Assembly: GCF_000005505.3 (NCBI RefSeq)
Contig: NC_016132.3
Span: 22,930,501-22,994,500, forward strand
From: Brachypodium distachyon
Lineage: Eukaryota; Streptophyta; Magnoliopsida; Poales; Poaceae
Reading direction: 5' to 3'
Length of the DNA: 64,000 nt
In this document: positions 45,318 through 54,766 of the stretch, piece by piece
How the letters are laid out: each line of letters opens with the position of its first letter
Numbering within the stretch: the first letter of the stretch is position 1
Notes under the pieces: model-generated
What the model was told of the DNA's origin: nothing
The model's database searches: none
The model's input: only the letters and a program-made list of their open reading frames with translations
Position numbers and translations under genes: made by a program

Positions 45318-46327
45318 GTGGCTGACGAGCTGTCCAAGTTGGCAGCGGAGCGCCGGAAGGTCCCGGCGGGGGTGTTCTGGCACAGGCAGACCACACCTTC
45401 GGTCATCCCCAAGCCAGCTGCCGGGGAAGCCCCCCCGGCAACCGAAGGAAACCTCGCGGCAGCGGAGGTCCATGCCACTAAAGTAGTGGTATGCATGAGC
45501 AGGGAAACCCCGCCTTGGGCGGTGGATATTGCCCGCTACCTGAAGGGAGGACCCCTCCCGGAAGATGACATTGCCGCGGAGCGCCTAGCTCGCCAAGCTA
45601 AGATGTATGCCCTGGTAGACGGGAACCTCTACCGGAGGCGTGTAAACGGGGTGAAGCTCCTCTGCGTGCCCCAAGACGAAGGGCGCGCGCTGTTGGTTGA
45701 GGTACATCGAGGCAGATGCTCACACCATGTGGCCTCCCGAGCTCTGGCCGGCAAGGGGTTCCGGGACGGCTTCTACTGGCCTACAGCGTTGGCTGATGCC
45801 GAGCAACTGGGCAGGACGTGCGAAGCATGTCAATTCCACGCGAAGAGGAGCAACCTGCAAGTAATCCCCTCTTCCTGGCCGTTCACGGTCTGGGGGCTTG
45901 ATATCGTCGGCAAGTTGCCGAGGGCGGTCGGCGGCTACGAGTACTTGCTCGTGGCCATCGACAAGTTCTCCAAGTGGGTGGAAGTGGAGCCAGTGCGGAA
46001 CGTGACCACTCATCGAAGAACTTTGATGCCGGGCTAAGCTTCATCGAAGAACTTATATGCCGGGCTGCTGTGCGGGCTGCACGCTACCAGCAGGGACTCC
46101 GCCGTTACCATGATAGGCGGGTCCGTCCCTGGGAGCTCGAGATTGGAGACCTTGTCCTGCGCCGGATACAAGCAACGAAGGCCGGGAACAAGCTGGCTCC
46201 GAAATGGGAGGGCCCCTTCCGGGTAGTACAGGTGACCAGGCCGGGGGCTGTCCGGCTGGAAACCGAAGAAGGCTTGCCGGTGCAAAACAGTTGGAACCTT
46301 GAGCACTTGCGCAAGTTCTACCCGTGA
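45318..46327 (+). pseudogene. Copy A integrase with catalytic core deleted
   Basis: The N-terminal zinc site is present (SHHVASRALAGKGFRDGFYW then RTCEACQFHAKR), as is the first catalytic Asp (WGLDIVGKLPRAVGG). After KWVEVEPVRNVTT (about 46005) the sequence jumps to the C-terminal part (FIEELICRAAVRAARYQQGL), which ends GPFRVVQVTRPGAVRLETEE and LEHLRKFYP at 46327. The middle with the second Asp and the Glu, roughly 500 bases in copy B, is gone. CATCGAAGAACTT occurs on both sides of a short remnant at 46012-46050, a likely deletion scar. Confidence 0.9.
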
Positions 46328-46696
46328 AGCGGCGGAGTCTGACCCACAGGTGATGCTCCGGTAGCATGCCTCTCGAACTAGTGTAGCCGGGCAATCCTTG
46401 GTTGTAAACCAATAGTTTCTGTAAATAAAGATAAGTACGTTCCTCTGAATTTCGAGCTACCTCGATTACTTGCATGTTTTTCCCCCTTCTGTCTCCTGCT
46501 TTAGGTGCACAGAAGACTCTTTCCATCCTTAGTTGTGAGCAGGGGGCTGCCGGAGCCTCGAAAACAAAAACCCCGCTGCCGGATTACTCCGGCACGGGGC
46601 CATGCCGTTGCCGGGCTCCCCGCAACGCGCATAATGCAGGAGCTGCATCCTGGGATAAAAAAGTGCTCACACCCAAGTTTGGTATCGACCCTTCTA

Positions 46697-46707
46697 TGCC
46701 CGGGGGC
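46697..46707 (+). other. Second polypurine-tract-like motif, copy A
   Basis: TGCCCGGGGGC, identical to the 11 bases that lie three bases before the 3' LTR (51362-51372). It is about 370 bases after the pol stop, and copy B has the same 11-mer at 58390-58400 about 325 bases after its pol stop. Confidence 0.45.
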
Positions 46708-47032
46708 TGGGAGGCAGGCGGGTTACCTGTGCTTTATCTGTCTTTTTTCATCTATTTCGAAATTTTTTTGCAGCATCTTGGGCTTGGTAAGAATCTATCA
46801 TGCAGGGCAATGGCGGAGTTGTGTGCACTGTAATGCCCGTGGGTCGCTCACGGGGCGTGTCATTTAGCGGTGCCTGGTTGTGCGTAGCAACCGCACCTCG
46901 AGGCTCTCAACGCACTCCAAGGTTCCTGCAGCGCACGTGCGGTGGCAGGGTCCGTATCGCACTGCAAGGAGTGTAATGCCATGTGTGCCGTGGTGACCAG
47001 GTGCGCGTGGTGGCAAGATTCTCCACCACGCC

Positions 47033-47039
47033 TATAAAA
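47033..47039 (+). promoter_or_regulatory. Internal TATA box downstream of pol, copy A
   Basis: TATAAAA in ACGCCTATAAAAGGGCGCG, followed within 70 bases by a tandem repeat array. Copy B has TATTTAAA at the equivalent place (58683-58690). Inference: a plus-strand promoter-like site between pol and the antisense block. No substantial plus-strand gene follows. Confidence 0.4.
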
Positions 47040-47087
47040 GGGCGCGATGGCCATGGAGCAGCCTAGAGCGAGGCCAGAAGGTGGATG

Positions 47088-47413
47088 CAGAGGCGAGGGA
47101 GGCCGTAGAGACGCGATGGTGGTGCATGCCATCAGCGCTTAGTGCCGATGGGTGCACTGCCATCGCGTCCTTGTTGCACCCCTCCATTAGGCGACTCCGA
47201 GGCGAGGGATGCCGCGAAGACGCTATGGAGGCGCCGCCACCGGTGCTTGGCGCCAGCGGCAGCCCCGCCACAGCGTTCCTGCTGCACCCCTCAAGCAGGC
47301 GGGTCAAGGCGAGCGCTGCTGCGGTGGAGCTGTGGTGGTGCGAGCTGTCCGTGCTTAGCGCCACAGGGTGCACGGCCATAGCGTCCTGGTCGCACCCCTC
47401 CGGCGGGCATTCC
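47088..47413 (+). repeat. Three diverged tandem repeats of about 108 bp, copy A
   Basis: Seen: three units start near 47088, 47198 and 47306, each with GAGGCGAGGGATGCCG-like, ATGGTGGTGC-like, AGTGCCGATGGGTGCA-like and GCGTCCTTGTTGCACCCCTC-like segments in that order. Two diverged units of the same family occur in copy B at about 58735-58945. Non-coding as far as I can see. Confidence 0.65.
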
Positions 47414-48050
47414 GAGCGTAACAAACGAACAGCTAAGTACATCGTCTTGGACGCTGAACTCTCCGATGCTTAATGTTGGCTCGCTGGCGTGGCTCGAGCC
47501 CTCCGTGTGGCTGGGGTGTTAGAAGGACGCTTGCGGGGTGAGTGCGCTCCTCGTGCGGCTTGTGGGTCCGTCCCGTGAGCGCACGCTTGGGGGTGGCTAT
47601 CCCGCAAGCGGAGTGGCTCGACGCTGCCGCTTGGCCCTAGGTCGGCACTGTGGGTCTGTCCCGGGTCCCTGGTCCGGTTAAGTGTGTGGCGCGCGAGTCA
47701 CCGGCAACACAAGGCATCACACACGAAGGCCGGGAGATCCACCCCGCAAGTCAACCCCAGGAACGAGAAACGAGCACTAAGTAGAACTAGAGAACGAAAT
47801 TCTTAAAAGCAACAAACAATTGTTTAAACAGCGCCAAGCACGACACATGCAGGAATTAAAGACAAAAACACGAAGATAAAACGAGGACCGGCAGGGGGCT
47901 GCGGCGACTAGTTGGCGGCGTCTTCGGTAGGGGGCTCTGGCTCGGGCTCGGGCTCTGGCTTCCTCTACATCCGGTACACCACCTCGTCGACGAACCTGCT
48001 CACTGCCTGGCAGTGGGTGGGGCCGTCCTCGCTGTCAGACCAAGTGTCCA
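47414..48050 (+). other. Non-coding tract between tandem repeats and antisense ORFs, copy A
   Basis: Holds GGGTCCGTCCCGTGAGCGCA-like and TCGGCACTGTGGGTCTGTCC-like segments that are matched in copy B (59050-59280), then an A-rich tract (47760-47880) and a GGCTCGGGCTC repeat near 47935. No gene. Confidence 0.4.
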
Positions 48051-48058
48051 GCAGCGTC

Positions 48059-50967
48059 TCAAAGGGGAAATCCGGGTGGCGGAGGTGCACCCGTGGGAGG
48101 ATCGTCTCTACGATATCCCTGGCACACGTCGTGATCTCCTAGTCGCAGAACTTGGAGATCCACATGTCGAGCGCCCCGAGCTTCCCCACCATGTCGGAGA
48201 AGAACGGGATCAGCGTGCTGACGTCTGTGCCGTCCACCTGCACGGCCTGTAGCTCGAATCTCGGCAGCAGGTCGCGCACCGTCTTGGCGATCTCGAGCAG
48301 CTTCAGGGTCTCCCTCTGGCGCTGCTCCACCAGCGTGGCATGGTTGCTGCGCACCAACGCTACGGCGTGCTTGGACTTGCGGAGGAGGTCCGCCTGCCAC
48401 GCGATCTCCTTGGCCTTGGCCATGTTGTCCTCGCCTGCCTTGACGAGCTCCTCCCGGGCGGCGGCCAACGCGGATTCAAGATGGGCGCTCCTCTCCTTGG
48501 CGAAGTTGAGCTCCTTCTCCCGCTGCACCGACGCCGCTGCCACGTCCTCCTCCGCCTTAGCCTGCTCCTCCACCTTGGTGCGCAGCCCCTGGAGCTGGGA
48601 GAGGTAGCTGCCGACCAGCTCACTCTTCTCGTTGAGGCGAGCCTAGGCCGTAGCGAGCACCTCCTCATGCTCCTTCCTGGCCTTCACGTGCGCCTCGGCC
48701 CACGAGTCCAGGGCCCGCCGGTGCTCGGCGTGCTGGGCCTCCAGCTGCCGGTGGAGCTCTACCTCCGGGATGACCGACGCCGCGGCTTCGTCCTTGGCCT
48801 GCTGGGCCAGGCGCACTTCCTCCCGCAGCCGGGAGAGTTCCTGCCGCTCCCTCTCGACGGCCTGCCGCACCTCGCCAAGTTGGCCCTTCGCGAGCTCCTG
48901 GCGCTCCCTCACCTGGTTGAAAGAGGTGACGAACGCCAGCTGCTCCTCCTTGATCGTGTCAAGGAGTTGGTGCCCCTGGTCGTAGATGCTCGGGTCCCAG
49001 GGGATTGGGTCCCAAGTTGGCCCGGCGAGTATGCCGGAATCCGGGCCAAAGGTAGCAGCGGATGACGACGAGGCCCCCGCCGCCACTGTTTGGCCGGGGA
49101 GGGCGTCATCCGCTTGCGGCGCAGCCTCCTGTTGCTCACCTGCCGTAGCCTCCTCCACGCCCGCGCCCATGGGTTACGGGGATGGCGGAGTTGCCGTATC
49201 CCCGGCAGGAGGCGCCTCCTGCAGGGTGACCGCGGGATCCGCGTTCCCGGCCTGCACGGCCCGGGATGCACTGCCGAACTTGCGGGAAGATCGTCCTCCC
49301 CTCCCGTTCTGGCCCCTGTCGCCGGGCCACCTACCGCGGGCTGGACTTTGCCTGCGAGTTTAGAAGGCGGCATAGTTGCAGGTAAGCGGATGGGATTAAC
49401 ATATACCATGGGATCAAGGAGGGGATCGGAACCTTCTGTCGGCTCCTCCTCTACCGGAGTTGGGTCGGCGGTGGGCGCAATGGCGGCGCCGCCGGCCCCT
49501 GCGGCGGCTGGGTCGGTGCTGCCGCTGGTCCGGATGCGCGTCCTCTTGCTCGGCGCGGCGGGTGGCGAGTCGGCTCTCCCCCTCTTGCCGGCTCCTGACG
49601 GGGTGCCGTCTTTCGGGGGGTTGAGCTTGAACTCGAAGCCCCGGAAGAGCCCCCGCTTCGACGGGGCCGTGGGCGCCCGGGGGATGCCGCAGCCCTGGGC
49701 GTTGCGGAGGCCGCCGCGGCGCTAGAGGCCCTTGCGGAGGGGGCTGCCGCCGTAGGCGCCCTTGACCTTCGTAAGATCAGGGGCGCGTCATCATCTTCCT
49801 CCTCCTCGTCCGCCACGGGGATGACCACCTGGGTCCCGGCGACCTGGCCCGCCTCTTCGTCAGAGGATGGGACGTCGGGCCAGCTGACCTCCGACTCTCC
49901 CCCGCTTTCCTCGAGCACCCGCTTCCCGCGGGGTGCAGGCGGAGGGGGACGCGGGGTCCGAGCAGGGGAGTCGACCATTAGCCCCCACTCGTTGCAGGGC
50001 GGGTAGGCGGCGATGATGTCGTGCAGCCCCGAAACGCCGGCAGGGCGGGTAGGTAGCTCCGTGACGAGGACGTCCTCGCCGGTGATCCCCTTCACCCATG
50101 CTTCGATGGCCTCCGGGTCCACGCCCCCGTGCTGGAGGCGTGTCTTGTCCCCAGACCCCGTGTACATCCACGCGGGGCGGGAGCGAAGCTGTAGTGGCGC
50201 GATGCGCTAGCTGATGTAGGTGCGTGCCACGTTGAGATCGGTGAGCGCTGCTAGCCGCAGAGCCTTGATCTTCGCGACGATGGGGAGGAGCTCACCGTCG
50301 CGGTGGTAGCGGTTTTGCCAGGTGTCGTTGGGCACCGGCAGCTCGGTGGGCGTGAAGATGAACTCTTCAGGTTCCTCCACGCGAACCCAGCACCAGTCCG
50401 CCCGCCACTCCTTTTCTATCTTCTTCTCTGACCGGACGATGAACTCTGATTTCATCCGGTCACGGGCGCGGAACACCACCCCCGATGACATCGCCCCCGC
50501 TTGCTCGATGAGGGGGTAGAAGTAGTGCTGGAATAACGCCACTGACGGCATTACTCCGACGAACGCCTCGCAGAGAACTGGAAGACAACGAGGAGAAAGA
50601 GGGAGGTGGGGTGGAGCAGTGTCACCCAGAGCTGGTACGCCTCCATCAACGCATGGAGGAACAGGGAGTAGGGAGGCACCAACCCGGCAAGGATGAAGCG
50701 CGCGAACACCCGGAAGTCGTTTTCCTTGTGGTCGGCACCGGCGGGGAAAACGAGGGTCTCCCCTTACTCGTTAAAGCGCGAGGCGACGGCGTGCCGGACC
50801 TTGTCCAGCTCCTCGCCGTTGTAGCCGGGCCGGAAGAAGGCGCACGAGGTCCTCAGCTCCCTCCTGTTTTGGTCCTTAATCGAGATGGGCTTCTGGGAAG
50901 CCGTCTCGCCCCTGCCGGCTGCAGGCCTCTTGGAGCCTTTCCCTTTCTTGGGAAAGGGGGGCGCCAT
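48059..50967 (-). pseudogene. Copy A antisense ORF block (Transposase_28-like plus coiled coil)
   Basis: Read on the minus strand from ATG at 50967: MAPPFPKKGKGSKRPAAGRG, then RTSCAFFRPGYNGEELDKVR, ILAGLVPPYSLFLHALMEAY-like sequence and MPSVALFQHYFYPLIEQ with WRADWCWVRVEEPEEFIFTP (50551-50207). This matches the Pfam Transposase_28 (putative gypsy type transposon) type, despite the name not a known transposase. A basic/acidic low-complexity region follows (50167-49451), then a long Gln/Glu/Ala-rich coiled coil (49170-48139) with QLEAQHAEHRRALDSW and LESALAAAREELVKAGED. Known: Tat-lineage elements carry such antisense ORFs; their function is unknown. Stops at about 50207, 49451 and 48643 and a frameshift near 50560 break the frame. 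Confidence 0.8.
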
Positions 50968-51074
50968 GAGAGGTGTGGGCGAAAGCTGGCCGGAGGCAGG
51001 GGTACGAGGAGGATTGGAGGCGAAGGGGAAAAGCTGGGGGACTAAGTGTTTGCTCCCTAGCGCAGCGGCGGGGT

Positions 51075-51082
51075 CTTATAGC
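51075..51082 (-). promoter_or_regulatory. TATA box for the antisense ORF of copy A
   Basis: The minus strand reads GCGCTATAAGACCCCG, about 110 bases before the antisense start codon at 50967. A start site near 51045-51050 would give a leader of about 80 bases, free of upstream ATG as far as read. It lies between the ORF and the 3' LTR, so the antisense gene has a promoter-like element independent of the LTR. Confidence 0.5.
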
Positions 51083-51361
51083 GCTCCGGCGCCGAGCAAC
51101 GGTCGCATCCGCACCCTACGGGTGCGCTGGGATAATTACGCCCTAAGAGGGGATAACGCAGGGCGTGGCCTTAACCACCCGTGTTTAATGGGGAGGTTAA
51201 GGCGGAAATCTCGCGCCCACTACTCTGCACATAACGGCAGAGCCCTTGAAGCAGCGCATAAGCAGGGCCCCGAAGCGGCTCGGGACCCACGTGTCGGTTA
51301 AGGGCGTAGCCCGGCAACCGACCAGGGAAGGTTCAACCCCGGAACAGGCATTGCCGGCCAA

Positions 51362-51372
51362 TGCCCGGGGGC
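51362..51372 (+). other. Polypurine-tract-like motif next to the 3' LTR of copy A
   Basis: TGCCCGGGGGC followed by GAC and the LTR start TGTCGC. This is where plus-strand DNA synthesis is expected to start. It is unusually C/G-rich for a polypurine tract; only CGGGGG is purine-like. Confidence 0.45.
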
Positions 51373-51375
51373 GAC

Positions 51376-52259
51376 TGTCGCACCAGTGGCACCTAGGGTA
51401 CCACCGCCGCATGACGCATGGGCCACCTCGCTTTTCCGCCGGAAGGATCGCACCCCGGGTAGCTCTGCACAAGCTGCCCGGCAAGTCACCAGCCTGGCAG
51501 GGTTTGCAGGGCTGCGAGGGTTGCCTGGCAGGGCAGCAGGAGAAATCCCGCCTGGGCGTTTCCTGGGAAGTTTACTTGCCGGGGAGGGTGTTCCCGGGCG
51601 CAAGTGTCCGTTACAAGAGCAGGAGCGAGCGGGAGCAACAGCGGCACCACGTGGCCGCTCAGCGGGCGCGCTGCGCGCCGGATTCGTCAGGATGAGGAGT
51701 GAAGCACACTCCAGCATTAAATGCTCTGACCAAAAGGGCTTTCCGTGTCCTTTCAGCCTACAGTGACCTGCCTGGGGTAAATTTCAGGCGCCTAGACCCT
51801 TAGCTGCAGGGCTACCTAATCTGCATGCAAGCCAGCGCACCGAGGAGGAGCTACCCTAGCTCTTTGCTCGCCATTTGTCGCCCATACACCGTGACACCTG
51901 TGGCATCCCATAAAAGGAGGACCCCCGTCAACGGTTAAAGGGTTCGGTTCGTTCGGATTCACGCTAGCACAGGCCAAAAACAGCAAGTAGTACTTAGCCA
52001 AAAAAGAGAGAGCACCCGGGGACTCCCCCTGGCAACTTGTAAACCTTTGCTCACAGGATAATAGCAAACACAGAAGCAGGACGTAGGGTTTTACACCTCA
52101 GGGTGGCCCGAACCTGGGTAAAAGCGTTCTCGTGTTCATTGTGTTCTTACGCTTTTCATTGGCCCCGCCGGCGACCGCCGGGGCGATCCCCGCCGCCCAC
52201 TGCGGAACCTGAAAGGGGGTGCCCGCACATCCCCAGTGTCTGAGCCCCGTGCTACGACA
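51376..52259 (+). repeat. 3' LTR of copy A
   Basis: 884 bp, starts TGTCGCACCAG and ends GTGCTACGACA. Compared with the 5' LTR it has scattered substitutions and a short deletion just before the TATA box. It is followed by the ACAAG duplication. Confidence 0.95.
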
Positions 52260-54093
52260 ACAAGGTTCACAGTCCACACAATCTAAAATAAAAGAAAACA
52301 CACACACAATAAACATGCCATTCAATACAAAAATATGCTACGATGCAATGTCATGATGATGCACACTTAGGTTGCTTCTAAATGTAACATGTTTAGTTGC
52401 TGTTTTAAAAAGCTTCACAAAAGGTTTGGACTGATTATACAATAAAGAGGTAATTATTTTGTATGAAGCAAGGATGAGCTTTAAATAAAAGTTTATTTGA
52501 TCTTTGTAAAGCATGTAGCAAGATTAAATTTGTGTGGCAAAAATATTTACAAAATAATTTCCCCTCTTGTCCTAATGGATAGAGAGTATACTCAAAATAT
52601 TTTTCAACAAGCTAACATGCTCAAAACTAGTTTGAAATAATTCATTTGAATTTTAAACCATAATTAAGCATTCTGCAATTTGCTTCTGTTAAAGTTGTTT
52701 CAAAGTCAAAATTAAACTATGCCAAAAGATTCTACAAGTTTCAGGAGAATTTGGTCAAACGGTTTAAAAGATATGATGATTTGAAGTTTCAGGAGCTTTT
52801 CTGCAAAGTTACCATTTAATTCGGCTGAGAATTAAGTTTTAAATATTTTCTTTTACTGGACACGTGGCATCACGGGAGTGGCCCGTACCGGTTCGGTTCG
52901 GGTTCTAATCTTAGCCGTTCAAGGAGATCCGACGGCAGAGGGGAGGCGAGGCTTACTTGCGGCGCTAGGGCTTGGCCGGAGACGAGGAAGACGGCGACGA
53001 GGCTTCGGGCGGCGACGGCGCGGCGGCTTCCTGCGGTGGCTCGGGCTCGGGAAACGGCAGAACGGGTACGGCTCGGCGAGGCGGTCATGGAGGCGGCGGC
53101 GGTTTCCCTCAGGGACCACGGGCGCGACGCCAAGGACGATGGAGAACGGCGGCTGTCGGCGACGGGGCTCGGGCGGCGGCGGCGACAAAGCTGCGGTGGT
53201 CCTTCAACAAAACAAAACGCGTCACAAGTTGCGCAAGAAAGAGGGGAGGAGAAAGAGGTAGTAGGCGACGTCTCGGACAAGTTGGTTCACCGGCGGTGAG
53301 CTTGAGAAGGCGGCGGCAGGGGGTGTTCTCCGGCGAGAAATTGCGATGTAACGGGGGCGTAATCAAGTGAGAGTGGAGGGGGAAAAGAGAGAGGAGGACA
53401 TGAGCTTCAAACCGACGCGCTCAGAAAGGACTTTGGGGGAGTGGATGCGGAGAAATCGGGGTTGAACCGTGCGCGTGCAGTTGGAGGAGGAAGAAGCTGA
53501 CGGGCGGGGCCCACCGGTCAGCGGCACGGGCGGCTCAGGCGCGTGGGAGTGGGGCCGGCGTGGTCTGGCGCAGGCCGGTTTGGTCCGGTGCGGGGTAACT
53601 GGTTTCTTTTTTTTTCTTCTTTTCTTTTTTTCTTTTTCTACTTTCTGTTTTTGAATACCAAATTTGATTCAAAGCTCCAGATCAATCCAAATAAATTGCA
53701 ACAAAAATTTTAAAATCATACTTTCATATGATTCAACGTTTGGGACATGAATTCCCTCAAAATAAAATAATTAAAAATTACTTTTGCCTATAAATTAGCC
53801 TTTAGGGCTTTTTAACTATCAAAATAATTTGTTCTTTCAAAACAAAATCAAAAGCCAGATTATGGGATAGCTATATGTATGCATTAAACCCCTTTTTATG
53901 TCAAAACCCTCATGGGTTAAAATGCAATTAACCAAAGCAAGAATAAGGGCCAAAATTAAATAAAAGAACTTTTGTAAAAGGGTTTTCTGGGTTAACTTTA
54001 GGGTTTGAAATGTGATTAAATGCAAGGGTGGCATGATGCTTATGAAATGCAATGAATATGGAGAGTTTTTAAAATTTGGGATGTTACAGGTAC

Positions 54094-54766
54094 TCCCCCT
54101 CGTGGTGTCGCCGATCATAAACAATGTGACGGAGACCAACGTACTGGTGGACAGTAGGGCAAGCCTCAACCTTCTGTCCGCCAAGCTGGTGGAGACGCTT
54201 CAGCTGCCCCTGGAGCAGATGAAGCCCACCGACCCGTTCCGGGGGATCAACCCCGGAGTGGTGCAGCCCATGGGGCGAATCACGCTCCCGGTGACCTTCG
54301 GTTCCCGGGAAGCGTTCTGGACTAAGCACATTGTTTTCGATGTAGCTCACACCCCGTTGCCGTACAATGGGATCATTGGTCGGCCAGCGCTGATCAAGTT
54401 CATGGCGGTAACCCATTGTGCCTATGGCGTGATGAAGATGCCATCAACATACGGCGTACTCTCCATCAAGTGCGACTTGAAGGACGTTGCTTGGTGCGTG
54501 GGCGAGGTCGTGAAGACCTCCGTAGTGGCGGATCCCGGTGACTATGATGTTGCCGGGAACGAGGATCCACTTGCGGGTGAACAACCCGCACAGAAGAAGG
54601 CATGAGCCGCTCCCGGACCGGACGCCGGGGGCAGCTCCAGCTCCAGCCCGCGCGTCAGCAAGGGTGCGAAGCTGAAGGAGGAGAGCACCAAGGTCAAGAA
54701 GGTGCCCCTGCATGCCGGCAACGAGGCATGCACCGTCTCCATCAGTGCGAGCCCCGGCGACAAATA
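54094..54766 (+). pseudogene. Copy B protease and linker
   Basis: Resumes directly after the GGTAC duplication: VVSPIINNVTETNVLVDSRA, where the active site reads VDSRAS; the Gly of D-S-G is Arg, which should inactivate the enzyme. LEQMKPTDPFRGINPG, the flap region FDVAHTPLPYNGIIGRPALI and KMPSTYGVLSIKCDLKD follow. TGA at 54603-54605 interrupts the linker; then the same frame continues to the TAG at 54765-54767 shared with copy A. Confidence 0.85.

Larger units (their letters stand above)
39735..52259 (+). mobile_element. Tat-lineage gypsy retrotransposon, copy A, both LTRs and target duplication present
   Basis: 12,525 bp bounded by LTRs 39735-40625 and 51376-52259 and by ACAAG at 39730-39734 and 52260-52264, an exact 5-bp duplication. 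Internal order: primer site, gag, protease, reverse transcriptase, RNase H, second RNase H, truncated integrase, a non-coding tract with tandem repeats, then an antisense ORF block, then a polypurine-like tract at 51362-51372. The LTRs differ by visible substitutions and small indels, so it is not very young. Gag and pol have several stops and frameshifts and the integrase core is deleted: not autonomous. It is the innermost, therefore youngest, layer of the nest. Confidence 0.95.
38328..54088 (-). mobile_element. 3.2-kb solo LTR inserted in copy B and itself split by copy A
   Basis: Seen: the unit begins on the minus strand TGTAACATCCCAAATTTT (54088) and ends GGTCGCTTCA (38328). GGTAC at 38323-38327 and at 54089-54093 is an exact 5-bp duplication. 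Its two parts, 38328-39734 and 52265-54088, sum to about 3.23 kb once copy A and one ACAAG are removed. TGTAACA...CGCTTCA ends are familiar from large gypsy LTRs of grasses. It has no gene; 52900-53600 is a GC-rich block with chance frames and 52265-52860 plus 53620-54080 are AT-rich. Only one LTR is present, so it is a solo LTR. Confidence 0.85.

Noticed and set aside
48152..49725. Plus-strand frames of 119-241 codons in copy A
   Set aside because: Antisense to the Glu/Ala-rich coiled-coil frame on the minus strand, where residue pattern and copy B support coding; the plus-strand peptides have no pattern.
52870..53370. Arg/Gly-rich frames in the large solo LTR
   Set aside because: Chance frames in a GC-rich LTR segment on both strands; no domain.
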